NCBI GenBank assembly: GCA_013396995.1
Contig: VWZP01005252.1
Span: forward strand, 277,129-341,128
DNA: 64,000 bases
Source: Dicaeum eximium
Lineage: Eukaryota > Chordata > Aves > Passeriformes > Dicaeidae
Direction of reading: 5' to 3'
Part shown: in pieces, positions 12,580 through 25,100 of the stretch
Layout: each line of letters begins with the position of its first letter
Numbering within the stretch: the first letter of the stretch is position 1
The notes under the pieces: model-generated
Told to the model about the DNA's origin: nothing
The model's input: only the letters and a program-made list of their open reading frames with translations
Databases searched by the model: none
Made by a program: the position numbers and the translations under genes

Positions 12580-12960
12580 TTCAAAAGCTGGCAGATTCAT
12601 TTGCATATGAGAGGCCAAAATAAGCAAATAAAAACTGCCACACAAAACGAACCAGAATTGGAATTGGCTAAACACTTCCCTGTGAAATGGATTTTCGAAG
12701 TGACTCTTGAACTCTTCAGTGGAAAGACAGATTCATTTTCAATGGAGTTTGATCTTGCTCTTCAGCTTCATTTGTAAGACCAATTACAGAGCATTTTGTA
12801 CAACAATTACGGGCATTAAAACCACTCTGTTCCATTTGATGAATTTTAATAGTAATTGAACAGAAGAAGCCATCAACTGAAAGATTGTCCAATCAAGTAT
12901 GCCCACACACTGAACTGTAATTTCCACTCCACAAATGTGTAATGCCATTCGAAACTACCA
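12580..12960. promoter_or_regulatory. Candidate conserved non-coding element with POU octamer
   Basis: AT-rich, repeat-free stretch containing a perfect octamer ATTTGCAT at 12599-12606, followed by many paired AATTG/CAATTA words: GAATTGGAATTGGC, ACCAATTACAG, ACAACAATTACGGGC and TTTTAATAGTAATTG near 12845. The density of short homeodomain and SOX-type words over about 350 bp is the strongest enhancer-like signature in the left half of the window. No coding frame survives across it. Function and conservation are inferred. Confidence 0.38.
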
Positions 12961-14940
12961 AAATGTCCTCTCCCCACCAACACCCAAGCAGATTTGAGGA
13001 GCTGAGTTGTTCCAAAACAACTTCATTCCCTGAGGCTCCAAGCACACAGAGAACACACTGACCACAGTGCTGGGATAATTCCTGTGTGCAACTTTGTCCT
13101 GCAAAACTCCCTGGAGCTCATTCTTGGATGGGCATTTGCAGAGTGCTGGTGACCATAAATGTTTGTGGGAAGCAAATTTGTACAAATCTCTGTACAAAGT
13201 GTCCTCTCCGTGAAGAATGGTGTTTTTGGGGTACATACTCTGAGGAGCTTTGTAAGGTATTGTAAGGGCTGGGTGGTTGCTTTGTGTGAATGTAGGGAAT
13301 GGAATCCATCCCCTGGACACTGGATCTGGTGTTTACATTTGAGTTGGGTTCAGCTTCTTCCCTTGAAAAGAAAGAATGTGCAGAATGGTGAGCTGAAGAA
13401 ATATAGGCCTGAAACAGATAATTTGGTTATGAGGAGAGGCCCCTCACAGCCACTAAAGAATAGATATTTGGGCTAGAAGAGTCCAGATGGTTTCCACAAG
13501 ACCCAAACAGACTTTGACTTATGTTACAAGTCCAAAAGCCACAAAAGCAATGCAGTATGGCAGAGCAGATGAGATCAAAGGCCCCACCAGTGTCCTGGGT
13601 CTCAGAAGAATGATAATGCATTTCTTATTCTTTGTTGTGAACATTTTGTTGTTATTTTTTTCCTACTAAACCTGCCCTTTCTGTCTGAGGTTGGCCTGTG
13701 CTGTACTGAAAATTCCTTGAGGGAAGCTGTGTTCTTCGTTGGATTTGCTGTAAATTAGAAGAACAAAAGAACTATTTTGATGAACTTGCTCTCAATGGGA
13801 TTTCCAGGCTTGCTTGGGAAACAAAAAGAGATTTTGATAGTTTAGATCAGTGGGAGATAAGTGTCCAACTGTCAGAGCCTTCCTTTGAAGTGGGTTTTCC
13901 CTTGCTAGAGCTCACTACAACTATAAGTTCAATGTAAAGACAAAAGATGAATTCTTGGCCTTTCTGAAGTCAGTAAGAGTTTTATCACTGACAACTCAGA
14001 GGCCAAGATTTCACCCAAGATGTTTGTACAGGCACTAACTTTAGCATCTTGTTGAGAGCCACATGAAATATTTATGTTGAAGAGTGAAACTGTATTGTTT
14101 TCTTGCATCTCATTCTGAACACAAAAATGACCCCATCTCATTGGAAAATCACCACTCTTTTATGAAAATCATACAGTTTCAGTTGTGAGATGCCTTATCC
14201 TGGGGTGGTGAAACTGAGGGTTGCAGTGCCTGATTTTAAAGCAGTTGCTATATTTCTTCATGTAATAGATCTCATTCTTTTTCCTGTTAGTTTTCATTTT
14301 GGTTTAGAACAGGTTAATAATGGCCAGTAGAAGTTTTCATGTGAATGGGAAGATCTGTTTTCTCCCCAGCTAAAATTTCCATCTGTGATTTCTTGTATTT
14401 AAAAAAATATTTGTCAAATCCTGCCTTTAAAAGCCCAGAACACAGCTTCTCCTGAAAAGTGCTGGAGGTTCCATATTTCTGTAAGTGGTGCCAGTCAGTG
14501 GGTGCAAAGTTTTACAGAAAAAGCTCAGCTTTTCTAAATGAACTGCAGAAAACCTCTGCCTAGTAACAAACCTATCCAAGCTTCTGAAATGCAGGCAAAC
14601 ACAAACCTGGCATAAATCAATTTTTTTCAAGACTCCTTTCCTCTTTCCTCCCAGATAGAGACAAGATCCAAACAAGTGAAATCTGGGAAAAATAGAAAGG
14701 GAATGGGGGCAGATAAATGCTGAGATACTCACAGGGAGCCGTTTGAAAATAAACTGTGCAAATTAAAGGCCAGAGAATTTTTCCCTGCTTGTCTCTTGGT
14801 CCCCTCCCCATTTCAAACATTGTCTCTTATTTGTTTCATTTTATACATTTTAGTGTTTCAGTCCCCGGCTGCTGCATTGAGTTTTTTCACCCTTCACACA
14901 CCATCACATACTGCCTGCCTTTCTTTGACCACACTCCATG
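12961..14940. other. Intergenic, no gene seen
   Basis: Unique DNA, moderately AT-rich. Chance frames of 100-121 codons (12955-13476, 14427-14732) overlap in opposite directions and show no domain. The stretch at 14150-14420 is AT-rich with no repeats recognised. Confidence 0.5.
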
Positions 14941-14942
14941 TT

Positions 14943-14962
14943 GTAATAATAATAATAATAAA
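14943..14962. repeat. (TAA)n microsatellite
   Basis: About five to six tandem TAA/AAT trinucleotides followed by a short A run. Simple slippage repeat. Confidence 0.85.
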
Positions 14963-14999
14963 AAACTGGGCCTGATTTTAATTTGTGTAATGTTTTTGT

Positions 15000-15240
15000 A
15001 AAAAAAAATAAAAACTCCACAGCCTAATTAGGAAACCCGTTAAATGGCTGCAATTCAAATATCATTCTATTAAATTCTCCCTGTAAAGTTAATGTTACAG
15101 ACTTTTTAACAGATGTTTTAATTAGACATTGTTATTAAAGGGAATACTGTAGAAATTAAAAGCAGGCCCTAAATGTGTTAACAAAGACACTTTTCTTGCA
15201 TGGCATCGATGGTGGCAGAAACATTAGCAGGGAGATTTTG
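15000..15240. promoter_or_regulatory. Candidate conserved non-coding element
   Basis: AT-rich segment with ordered enhancer-like words: AGCCTAATTAGG (near 15023), GGAAACCCGTTAAATGG, TTTTAATTAGACATTG, GTTATTAAAGGG and TGTGTTAACAAAG (forkhead/HNF1-like). Starts just after an A run at 15001-15008. No coding frame. The call rests on composition alone. Confidence 0.3.
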
Positions 15241-16075
15241 GCAGCAGGTCATGAAAAGGAAGAAAAAACCGAGATGTGTTAAAGGGAAGATGCACTGAGA
15301 GATATGCAGTGCTCAGCTACTCTGTGAGAGGGGCTCATTTCACATCCAGCACCACCTCGGGCCATTCCTGAGCTGAAGGAGGTGGGGAAGATGCTTCAGC
15401 CCGGAGCTGATGGCACCACGTGGGCAGCACCAGGACCAGCAGGGCACCATCAGGAACAGGGCTTTGGTTGGGAGAAACTTGCAACTCCAAGGATTTCCAA
15501 GGAAGCATCAGTCCTGCCAGTTTTAGAGGTTTCATCTGCTGTCTCTGTGGTTTGGGGTGTTTTGTGATGGTGACCTTGGAACTGAGCAACAGCATAGGGG
15601 TTGTGTTTTTTGTAAGGTGGATTTGCTCTGAGCCCCTCGTGCTGCAGGGCCTGGCTGGGATGAAGTGTGTTGCAGGCAGTGTGCTGGAAATGAGGGCATA
15701 AAATAACCTTACAACTGTATTTTTTGGGGGAAGAATGTTTCAGCACAATACAGAAGGACCTTGATGAGACATTTTCTGCGATTTATGATACTAGGATTGA
15801 ATTGCAGGTGAAAAAGGTGACAAACTGGTCAGGTTTCACCACAAATCCCTTTTTGCTGGGGATTGTGAAGTGTGCAAGCCCACAGTTCCTCACTTCTGCT
15901 CAGCCAGGCCACCAAAGAGCCCAAGGCCAACAGAACCAGTCCCTTTCTTCACCTAATACTGATGGCTGCAGCAAGGCAATGTCACTCATGGGAGTGCTGG
16001 CCTGACCCAGCCATTGATGCTCCCTGAGTGCCACCAGCTCAGAGCCCCCCCAGAGAGGGACTCTGCTGCCCCACG
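15241..16075. other. Intergenic, no gene seen
   Basis: GC-moderate unique sequence with overlapping frames on both strands (up to 98 codons). No domain or repeat recognised until the LTR-like repeat begins near 16076. Confidence 0.5.
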
Positions 16076-16475
16076 TCTCAGGGGTGTCACCAATGGTTGT
16101 TGTTGGAGTCCCATCGGGGTGAATCAAGACTCTTGACTCCAATATCAGAAGGTTTATATTATTTATTAAAATGGCTCCATTGTTCAGAAGGATTTGGGCT
16201 ATTTCTGCCCAGGTACAGAGCTGGCATCTTGCTTCTTCAAGCTCCATACCCCAATTCCAAGAATGTCAGAAAATGTTTACAAAGTCAAAGATAGCAATTC
16301 TTTATATCATAGGTTGAGAAAAGAAAACCACATCTCCCATATCAGGAGATAGAGCAAAGGAATGCATTTTGTCCTTGAAACACACACACAAGGATTTGAA
16401 ATCTGCAGAGAAAAAGAGCTTTCCTATGGAAGAAAAGACTCAGCAAGTTTGCATCCAAGAAACTTATAAAATGTC
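16076..16475 (+). repeat. LTR-like dispersed repeat, copy 1
   Basis: This segment aligns by eye with the reverse complement of 21728-22155. Shared blocks, in order, include TCAGAAGGTTTRTATKATTT, ATTTATTAAAATGGCTC, ATTGTTCAGAAGGA, AGAAAATGTTTACAAA, TTCTTTATATCA, a CATCTCCCAT block, AAAGAATGCAT, TGTCCTTGAA, an ACACACACA run, CTCAGCAAGTTTGCATC and TTATAAAAT. It looks like an old solo LTR of an endogenous retrovirus because of its roughly 400 bp length, TATAAA/AATAAA-like words and lack of coding sequence, but I cannot name the family and its strand sense is arbitrary. Internal open frames are not genes. Confidence 0.65.
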
Positions 16476-17383
16476 CAGTGACAGGACTCAAAGCAGACAT
16501 TGGTGGATTTGATCAGCAAGAGAACATAAAAGATGAGCAGCCAGCTGATGCTTCTGTTCCAAAGCAGGATCAGCTCTACCTAAAACATTCAAGTAAACAT
16601 GCACCATCTAGTTCTGTTCCATTACTTGGTCTACAGGCAGAAGAGCTGCAATTTTTTCCCTCAATAAGAGGAACAACTTCTTCCCAAAACAGTAGGAGTA
16701 AAACTGATAATCACAGCTCTGAATGTTTGATCCCTGTCACCAAATCGTCTGTTATTGTTCACTCTGGGAAGAGGAATACGAGCCTGGGGAAAAAAGACAC
16801 CTGGAAAATCATGTTAAAGTGATGCTATCATTGATATTAGTGAAAAATGTCAACTTTCATGCCTTCTTCTATCTACAGATTTCATTCTTTCAGCCACATT
16901 ACTCATTTATAGACTGGAGACAGGCCAGACCCAGAGCAGGAGTTCCTTAGAGCTCAGAGGTGTTGAATTGGCTGCTGATACCTGCCAGTGACTCTGATGA
17001 GCATCTCTCTCAGAATCTGCACAGTTTTGCACATTCTCACTCTCATATATTTTCAAGCTTTGTTTACAATTTATTCTTTGTTTTCCCTTCCCTTTAGAAG
17101 CCATTCACTTAAAAGCAGTGCAGGAACCAAATTAATGCACGTAATCAAATTTTAATGATCACCTGAGTCAAACAAACTGGAAAATCTTTCCTGTACAGCC
17201 ATAAGGGTAAAAGAGAGAGGTGCAAACCCCCACCAGCAGAGACAACTGGCTAATTAACTGAAGTGAAACCAGTGTAAAAAACCAGAAACTAGAAAACAAA
17301 TGAAAATCCGTACAGCAATTACTTCCAAAAAGGTAACATTTCACAATTAAAGCCATTCTAAGAACTTCAGTTAATTATGTAGG
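16476..17383. other. Intergenic, no gene seen
   Basis: AT-leaning unique DNA. A 114-codon plus-strand frame at 16478-16822 begins at the end of the LTR-like repeat and has no recognisable domain. Nothing else is supported. Confidence 0.5.
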
Positions 17384-17445
17384 TTTTCTTCTCTCTCTCT
17401 TCCCCCTCCCTCTTCCTCTCTCTTTCTCTCTAGCTCTCCCCTTTA
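17384..17445. repeat. Pyrimidine-rich CT tract
   Basis: An almost pure C/T run on the plus strand, with one TAG interruption near 17431. It is a degenerate (CT)n/(CTTC)n repeat of about 60 bp. Such homopurine-homopyrimidine stretches can adopt triplex DNA, but here it is most simply a microsatellite. Confidence 0.8.
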
Positions 17446-17699
17446 TTAAGGTCCATCAGGGCTCATGATGTGTGGGAAAAGTGCTAACATTTGCAAATTG
17501 CTGGTTTATGATAAATGAATTGTGGAAACTCAGCCCCTTGGTTGGGGCCTGGCTGGAAGGCAGAGCCCCAGCATCTCCGGCTGCCACAGCCCTGACCCCG
17601 ACTTCACAGCCATTGATCACAAGTGGTGCATAGCCATGACCACCAAATGCACACACTGTAGCTGGGGACTTGCTTTTCCCATAGTATTTCATCATTGTT

Positions 17700-17870
17700 C
17701 CACATCACAGGCGCCACAGTAACCTTTGGCACGCCGTCCTGCAAGAGTAATACCTGCAGGAGATTTCCTCCTGCCCCAGCGATCGCCGCTTCCACCGCTC
17801 CATCTTTAAAAATCCTTCGTCATTAACCCAGATTTGATTTTCAGAAAATACCCATTGGTTTCAATAGTGC
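17700..17870. promoter_or_regulatory. Candidate conserved element with retained CpGs
   Basis: Contains CAGGCGCCAC, GGCACGCCGTCC, the palindrome GCGATCGC (about 17779-17786) and GCCGCTTCCACCGCTCC. This is a local cluster of eight or so CpGs in an otherwise CpG-depleted region, followed by TCGTCATTAACCC and AGATTTGATTTTC. Could be an enhancer or a decayed CpG-rich site. No credible coding frame. Confidence 0.3.
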
Positions 17871-20800
17871 TGGGGAGGGAGGGAAGGGCTGATCAGGCTG
17901 GATAATCAAGCCTTAAATAATTCTAACAGATTCCCAGCTATAACTTTACGGCTCTCCCAGCACTTTGATTTTAGGCAGGAATTTGCAGCAGCCGATCTGG
18001 ATGTTCATCCCAGTGGTCCTTGAAGATGCAGAAGGAAAGACAGAGAAGTACAGGTAAGGACATCACAGGAGTGACAGTTCATTGTGGCTGCACACCTGGA
18101 GTGCAGGAGAGCTCCAAGAGCTCCGAGCACAGCCATGCCTGGGACTGCACAAGTGGAGAAGGGAAACTCTGCCCCAGGTGAGGGAGATGTGCAAAGCCAG
18201 CCAGGGATGCAGGAGACACCTGGCAGGGAGAGCACAGGAAGTGCTGGTGGCCCCCTCAGCTGGTGCTCTCAATGGGATGGTACCTCTGTGCAACTTTTAT
18301 CTTATGTCAACATAGACTTGGGAGTTTTCTGTTGACTGTAGGGACTATTTGTGGTTTCAGGGAAAACACAACTGAAGGGAGCACAGAGCTTGGCAGCTGC
18401 ACCTCAGCTGAGATTCCTGCACAGGGAAATTGTTTCCATTCACACTTCTGGGTCTGCAGGCAGGTCCTGATCCTGCTTTAATGAAAACAATTCCTTGAAA
18501 GTCAAGTGCTTTTTTCTGGGTGGCACAGGGGTGTGCTGGCAGATAGTGCTGAGCACGTGTAAGGGTGTGTGCACACACGTGTCAGCTCACACACACAGAG
18601 GGAATAGGCAGAAACTCTCAGAATCCAAGGAAAAACCCACCATCCATGAAAGAGTCTGGGTAGGAGACCAAAGTGTCCCAAAGAGACTCAGAGTAATGAA
18701 GTTATGAAGAGCTGGGAAATGTTAGTATTACTTTATTATAGTGTACTGAAGAGAGCTTGTGAGCCAGTGCTCTAAGGGTTGTATTCAATAAAAAAATAAT
18801 ACGTCTGGTTCCCACACATGGTCACTGAAGTACCAAAAATCAATTTTAGTCATTGAATTGGGCCCTAAGGTGCAGAAAAGTGGATAAGATTCACAATAGA
18901 GCAGCAAGGAAATGATGTACAGTGTCTGGATGGGGAACATTTCCCTGCTTCGTGTCTAGTTCTGGTTTGTGCAGCAGCAGGACTGACAGAGCAACTCTCA
19001 GCTGTCCCACGGAGTGCCAAGAGACCCTGACAAGCTCCAGCCTCCTGGGGAAAACCTTCTGCCCTCTCCCCTGCTAAAACTCTCAGAACTGCTGAATCTG
19101 ATGCAAAACCCCCAGTGTTTGTGCAATGGGCGAGTTGTGATGCTGTGGTTGCACTTTGTGGGGCTGCAAAGGCAGCGTGGCACCAGCAGCAGTGGTTGTA
19201 GCAGTTTTAACTCAGTTTGGGAAGGCAACACCTCAAACATCTCTGACCAACACGGAAAGGGATGTGTGAGGTCAGACACAGCCACAGAGAGACCATCCCT
19301 GCACAGCTCACACCTGACTAATGCAGGGGGGCTGGAAATTGGTTTCAAAATCAAATTTGAACAGAAAGGTGAAAAGTGTCCAAAGAGGGAAAGGCTGGGG
19401 AATGCTGCCAGATCTGGCTGGCGTTTTGCAGGCAGCTTGGTCATGAATTCAGTGTCTGCATCAGTTCTCCCTTGTCTTTGTTAGTGCTCTGAAGCACAGT
19501 GTCTGAAGCAAAAGTTATTGAATTTTCACTAAGCCCTTCCTACATGCAAAGGCTTTTTCTACTTTAATGTTCAAAAAAGTCCCAGTTGCAGCCACCGTCT
19601 CTAGCATGTGCCCATATCTTTTCTCATTATAGGCTGAGGTCCAAAACCAATATGAATTAAATAAATATCCCACTGAGAGCTGTACTTTTGAAAATGGCCT
19701 TATTGCAGTACAGATGTGTGCTATCTAAAACCAGCTTAAACATTTTATTTATATATATATATATACATTTAAATTAAGAAAATAAAATAAAATCTAAATA
19801 TTATCCTGGAAGGAAGTGCATGCACTGGTGGATGTTTGATTTTCATTTTTCTCCCAGCATGCTCTGTCCTTTCATCCTATAATGGTTCTTCTCCATTAAT
19901 CCTTCTCAAACCCCACAGGTAGAGATGCTTATTGATAGAAGGCCAATGTGTATCTCAGTTTACAAAAGCATATTAAAGGATACAAGTAACATATTTCTCT
20001 TGATGTCTTCTTATTAATGCAATTCCACTCAGAACATTTTGGCATGAGAGGCATTGCCAGATGGAAGATAAAACTTCACTTTTATGGGTATTTTAAGGAA
20101 GAAAACATTTGGTTTGCATCAGCTCTAAATGAATAATATTTATTGCCCTATGATTTGTATTTTATAAGCAGGATAACAAAAAGCACTGTCAATTACTTAG
20201 TATTTTAACAAGTTTTTTTTTTTTAGAAAAAGGATTTTATAACAGCGAGTCATTTTAAATGATCAAATGCCTTTCAAGCTAAACTATAATAACCCAAAGT
20301 GTTGGGTTGTTTACACAACAAAACCAAATAAACACTGACCACAGCTTGGCTGTATTTAAGGATTCTGTCATTTGTTGCCACAGATTGCAGTGGGGCTGGG
20401 GACCCCAGTGTGGGAGCACCACACTCACCCCAAAGAGCCCTGCAGGGCCAGGCAGGAGGGATGGGGACCCTGGGGGCTGCTCCTGCCTGGGTCTGGGGGG
20501 CAGCTCAGTAAATCCTGCCAGCCTCATTTTCCCAGGACACCAGCAGGCTCCTGAGGTTGGTAAGGCTGATCCTGTTCTCTCCCCATCGATAATTTGGTTA
20601 TGTTCATCCCTCTCCTTTCATGGAGATCATAAAATTCCATGTTTTTTTCTTACTTTTTTCTCTTGCCTTGTGCTGCTGATTATTTTTGGTATTTATTGCC
20701 TTTGCAGCCATTAGGTCTGCAAAAAGTGTTCAGTGGATCCAAATGTGTTCCCTTTCTCACTCCAACACCAGAACCTGCCTGGAGCCTGTGGGTCCCAGAG

Positions 20801-21248
20801 GCAGCACATCCCCTGCCCAGCACCAGGCTCATCTCTCCTGGATTTGGCACTGTGGTGTTTGCTTTGCAACACTAGGCTTGTCCTGCAACAGCACACAGTG
20901 GAAATGTTCTCAAAATTAAGGCTGAGGGAATAAAAACGTTATTAACCTTTCAAAGGAAGGGGAAGAAGAAATTAAGTTGATTTCAGATTAACTCCTCCTT
21001 TAGCACGAGAAGATTTGAAGTTAAGCTCTTCAGAGCCGATGCCCAGGTTGACTGTGCCCTGTCCTGGTCACACAGGACCTGCTGAAGGGTCTGCAGTGAC
21101 ACCAGTGACAGCAGCACTGGGCAGGACATCATGTCTGAGACCAGCTCAGCACTCCAAAGCATGCTCTAGTCTGCCAAGAGACTTTGGAAGAAGGGGCTGC
21201 ATTATTATTCTTTCTTCTCTTTTCTCACGTAACTTGATCCCTCTGTAG
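17871..21248. other. Intergenic, mostly unique, AT-rich core
   Basis: GC-moderate parts at 18000-18480, 19000-19450 and 20390-20560 give overlapping frames of 80-156 codons on both strands with no domain recognised. The part at 19640-20320 is AT-rich, has a short (TA)n run at about 19751-19764, and resembles non-coding regulatory or neutral desert DNA. A T run lies at 20212-20224. Confidence 0.5.
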
Positions 21249-21370
21249 CCCTTTGTAATCATACCCATTTTCAGTAATAAAGAGATTTACAAATTTTCAG
21301 TACTTGGGACCCTTTGTAATCATACCCATTTTCAGTAATAAAGAGATTTACAAATTTTCAGTACTTGGGA
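21249..21370. repeat. Perfect 61-bp tandem duplication
   Basis: The unit starting CCCTTTGTAATCATACCC occupies 21249-21309 and is repeated at 21310-21370 with no mismatch that I can see. The following CC matches the unit start, so the junction is clean. The single-copy content is AT-rich unique DNA, not a known repeat. Perfect identity implies either a very recent duplication or an assembly duplication. Confidence 0.93.
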
Positions 21371-21727
21371 CCATAATGAGAGTGGTGAGAACTCCATCCC
21401 TGTGAAGGTCTCTGTGTGCTCTGAGATGTCTTGAGAGAGCTGCTTTGATCTGGAGTTGGAGCAAGACTTTGGCAAGATAATGAGGGAAAACCTCCTCCTT
21501 TTCTGGCCTGTGCTGATAGAAGTACTTGCAATCCTGCTCACCTCGATGACAATCCCTTTGTAGGGATTTCTAGCCTGGCCCTGTGGAATCTCTGGGCTAA
21601 AGGAGCAGCCTCTCCTGTCTCCTTGGTGTCATGCCAGCAGGCAGGGTATGAGGAGGTTCCAAATCTCGGAATACTTTACACATAAGCATAAAAATAATTG
21701 TCATGCTCCTCAGGTGAAGCACACTTG
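21371..21727. other. Intergenic, no gene seen
   Basis: Unique sequence between the tandem duplication and the LTR-like repeat. No recognisable element. Confidence 0.5.
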
Positions 21728-22155
21728 TAGTTATAATATTTTATAAACTTCTTAGATGCAAACTTGCTGAGCTTTTCCTTCCATGGGAAAACTCGTTTTC
21801 TAAGCACAGATTTCTGTAAACAAATCTTGTGTGTGTGTTCAAGGACACAGATGCATTCTTTTGCCCTGTCTCCCACATGGGAGATGGGAACCTTCTCTCT
21901 TTCTTAACCCGTGATATAAAGAAATGTTACCTCTCTAATTTTGTAAACATTTTCTACCATTCTAGCAGTTTGGGTACTGAGCATGAAGACAAAGAAACCT
22001 GAAGCTCAGAACCTGAGCACATATAAGCCAAATTCCTTCTGAACAATAGAGCCATTTTAATAAATCATACAAACCTTCTGATGTTGGAGGCAAAGGGTCC
22101 TGATTCACTCCTGTCAGAAAGCAACCACAATAATTGGTGAACCCGATCCCTGACC
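21728..22155 (-). repeat. LTR-like dispersed repeat, copy 2 (inverted)
   Basis: The reverse complement matches 16076-16475 over nearly its whole length, with scattered substitutions and small indels; by eye roughly three quarters of positions agree. It keeps the same order of blocks, including the CA dinucleotide run and the CTCAGCAAGTTTGCATC word. The pair are inverted and about 5.3 kb apart, so they are not the two LTRs of one provirus; two independent solo insertions is the simplest reading. Family not identified. Confidence 0.65.
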
Positions 22156-25100
22156 AGGATACCAACAACAATACACACTGATTCTGCTGCAAGTTTTCTC
22201 TGTCTGACCAGGTAGGTGGGTATTTGGCTTCCCATTGAGAGGATGGAGTTTTCCATTCCCTTGTATCCAACATTGAGGGCTGGGTGATGGTTCCCATTTT
22301 GGAGACTGGAGGGAAAGCACAAGAAGACCTTGAACACAGGCTGTGTTAAGGTTCTGTTGAAATAACATCAGATTTACTCTGACATATTCCATGGGACTTA
22401 ATATTGATTTTCAAATAATCCAGAATGCTGTTTTTAAAAACAATTATTGGCAAGGGGAGGCATTGTTTTTGGAAGCTCTTGCATGTACAGTAAGGCTTTA
22501 TTTCTGCTTGTTTTGAAGTGCGGCACATCTTTTAAAAAATGCTGTTCAGGAAACATCTGCTGTCAATTAAGGAGTAACACATTAAGGCATATTAAAGTGC
22601 ACTCTTATTAGTGTTTCAGCAATAAAAAGAAAGGTTTTCTATTTGAATCATATGTTCTTTAACACATCTGCCAGCCATCTGAAACTTGCAAATATCCCTC
22701 AGTAAAAACATCTTCATAACTTTCTAAAAACTTAGTAATACATAGCACTGTGTTAAAAAAAAAATCCCTTTATGCACTGAGTTCAGGTGATTCTCAAACA
22801 GGTTACAGGGCTGATGCTGATAGTTTTAGGTAAGGATGCGCTGCAAGATGCTCAATCCAGACAGTCCCTTTGAACCAATGGGAAAAATAAACTTTTGTTT
22901 TACATTTTTATAAAACGGAAAAGCAGAAAATTCTTCAATAGAAAAATCAGACTTTTCACAAAGAAAAAAATGGGTTGGAAAAGAAGCATTTCATTTGGAA
23001 AGAAGTTGTTTTGTATTAGGCAAACAGTAATTTCTGTGTGTTAAGCTCCCCTGCTCTGCTCAGAATACATTTCCCATGACGTGCTGTGGGCTCTTGTTGT
23101 TTAACAAAGTTGTTGCATTGTGTGAAACCTTGGTCAGATGCATAATGGATATATAGGTCATGAGGGATCATCCTTAATTCTGCTGTGATTTCTGAGTGTA
23201 AACTATCCCAGGCTCCAGAAAGGTGCATGAGACTTGAAAGCTGAAGCCACTTGGTAAAAATGTTTAAAATCAATACACTGACACAGAAACTTTTTTTTTT
23301 TTTTAGCAGCAGGACCATGGAGATGACTCAGTTACCTGTGAGCACAGGTGAGCATGGTACCAGATCCCAGGGTTTAGGCACCCAATGCTCTCTGAATCAG
23401 CTTAGTGTAACACAAGGGTGATAGGGCAGACCAAGAGCACATCATCTTCACCAGTCCTGCTGGATAAAATCATTCTCTAGGAAGCTCTAAGTATTATTCT
23501 TGACATTGGGACATGATATAAAAATTGGGATGTGCGATCCTGCCACAGGGACATGATGTGAATGGTGCAACACAGGATTTTCTGCACTCTTGGCCATTTC
23601 TTGGTGAAAGGCACCAATGAGGTTTGGCTGCAGCATGGCTTGAGGAAAAGCCTGGGTCTGGTGGTTTTAGGCAGAAAACTGTCTCCTCGTGGTACTGAAG
23701 TTACTCCTGTTGGCTCCTCCAAGCAGGGCTGAGTGCAGGGACCACAGGGACCAGCATTGTTTGAAGAGACTCCTTGTTCCATCAAATACACCTTATACCT
23801 GATCACCTTTTAAACTCCTTGAGAAAAATTTCACCCTTTAGAGAGGGTGGGAGAGAATGAAAACCTGCCTGGGGGAAAGAATCAAATGTTTTTATTGCTT
23901 TTTTTTTTGTTAGGAAATGCCTTATACACAGATCCCAAAGCTGGGAAACCACTGAGCTCATTCTCAGCTTCTTGATTAATTTTTTTACTGATACCTTGGA
24001 AGTGATTGCTACTGCAGGGGTCAAAGCACCAGCCAAGAAGCAAAGGAGATTTCCTATTCCTGCATTTTTAAGGAGCTGGAAGCTGTTATAAGTGGATGAT
24101 GCAGCATCTAATGTTCAGTGATGGATACATCTGCTTGGCTAAACAACAGAAATCTGCCTAATTAGATGCTGTTTGAGACTGACCTGCTTCTGCCACTCTA
24201 AGGTAGAGATCTTCTCACTGAGGGATGGCACAGGTCTTTCCTAGAAAATCACAAATTAAAGCTTGGCCATGTCTGCCTTCTAACAGCAAAAGGATTGTTT
24301 GTATTTTCCAGAGCTGCAGGGGGAAGTTTTCTGGAGGTTCAAACTACAGAGAGCAAAAAAAAGGCAAATGTAACTTTCATGTACTAAATGCTATTTAACT
24401 GTTCAGCTGCTGAGCAGAAAGCAAACCTAGGAACAAATGCAAAAAATCTGCTGGGCTTCTGAGCTGCTGAGAACTACTGACTTAATCAAGCATGGGGAGA
24501 CAGTGTGGAGCTGACTTGTGGCAAGGGTGGTCCAGCTTCAAAGCCTTCTGAGCTTTCCGCTGCTCCTTGTGGGATTTCAACTCCCAGGTCCTGTCCAGTG
24601 CTGGATTTCTTTCAGAAGTGCTAAGGAGGAGCAGTCAGACCTGGAGTTAGAGATGATGGATACAGAGTGGTTGGCTAGGGATCAGATTCAGAAAAACGTG
24701 TAAGACATTGAGCTCTCGTGGGAAAAAGGCCCCTGGACATATCTTGGGTGATTTTTTCCTAGTCTTCTGCAGGGAGATGGGTGCTGTTTTCAGAGGCAAC
24801 TTTTCTGATGGGCTCAGAAAAAGCTTCACAGCCTCCTGCAAAAAAGACCCACAAGGTCAAGTTCTTACACTGAAAGCTGTGATGATGCTCTTCATTTTCA
24901 AGGTTTGCAGCTACCACTGTCACTTAACAAACCTTGATTTTCCTGCTTGGAAGGCTCTGCCAGGAGTCAGCAGGCACTGCATTATTTCAGCTCTCCTTCA
25001 GCTGCCCTGCCAGTGATGAATACAGTTTAATTACAAAAGCAGAATTTCTGTCATTTCTCTCAGCATGGCTTCTATTGGGGAAGATTAAACATCAGCCAAA

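Noticed and set aside
16028..22297. Similar open-frame peptides in both copies of the LTR-like repeat
   Set aside because: The shared 40-residue translation follows from DNA similarity of the repeat copies. One copy is interrupted in the neighbouring frame and no known protein is recognised.
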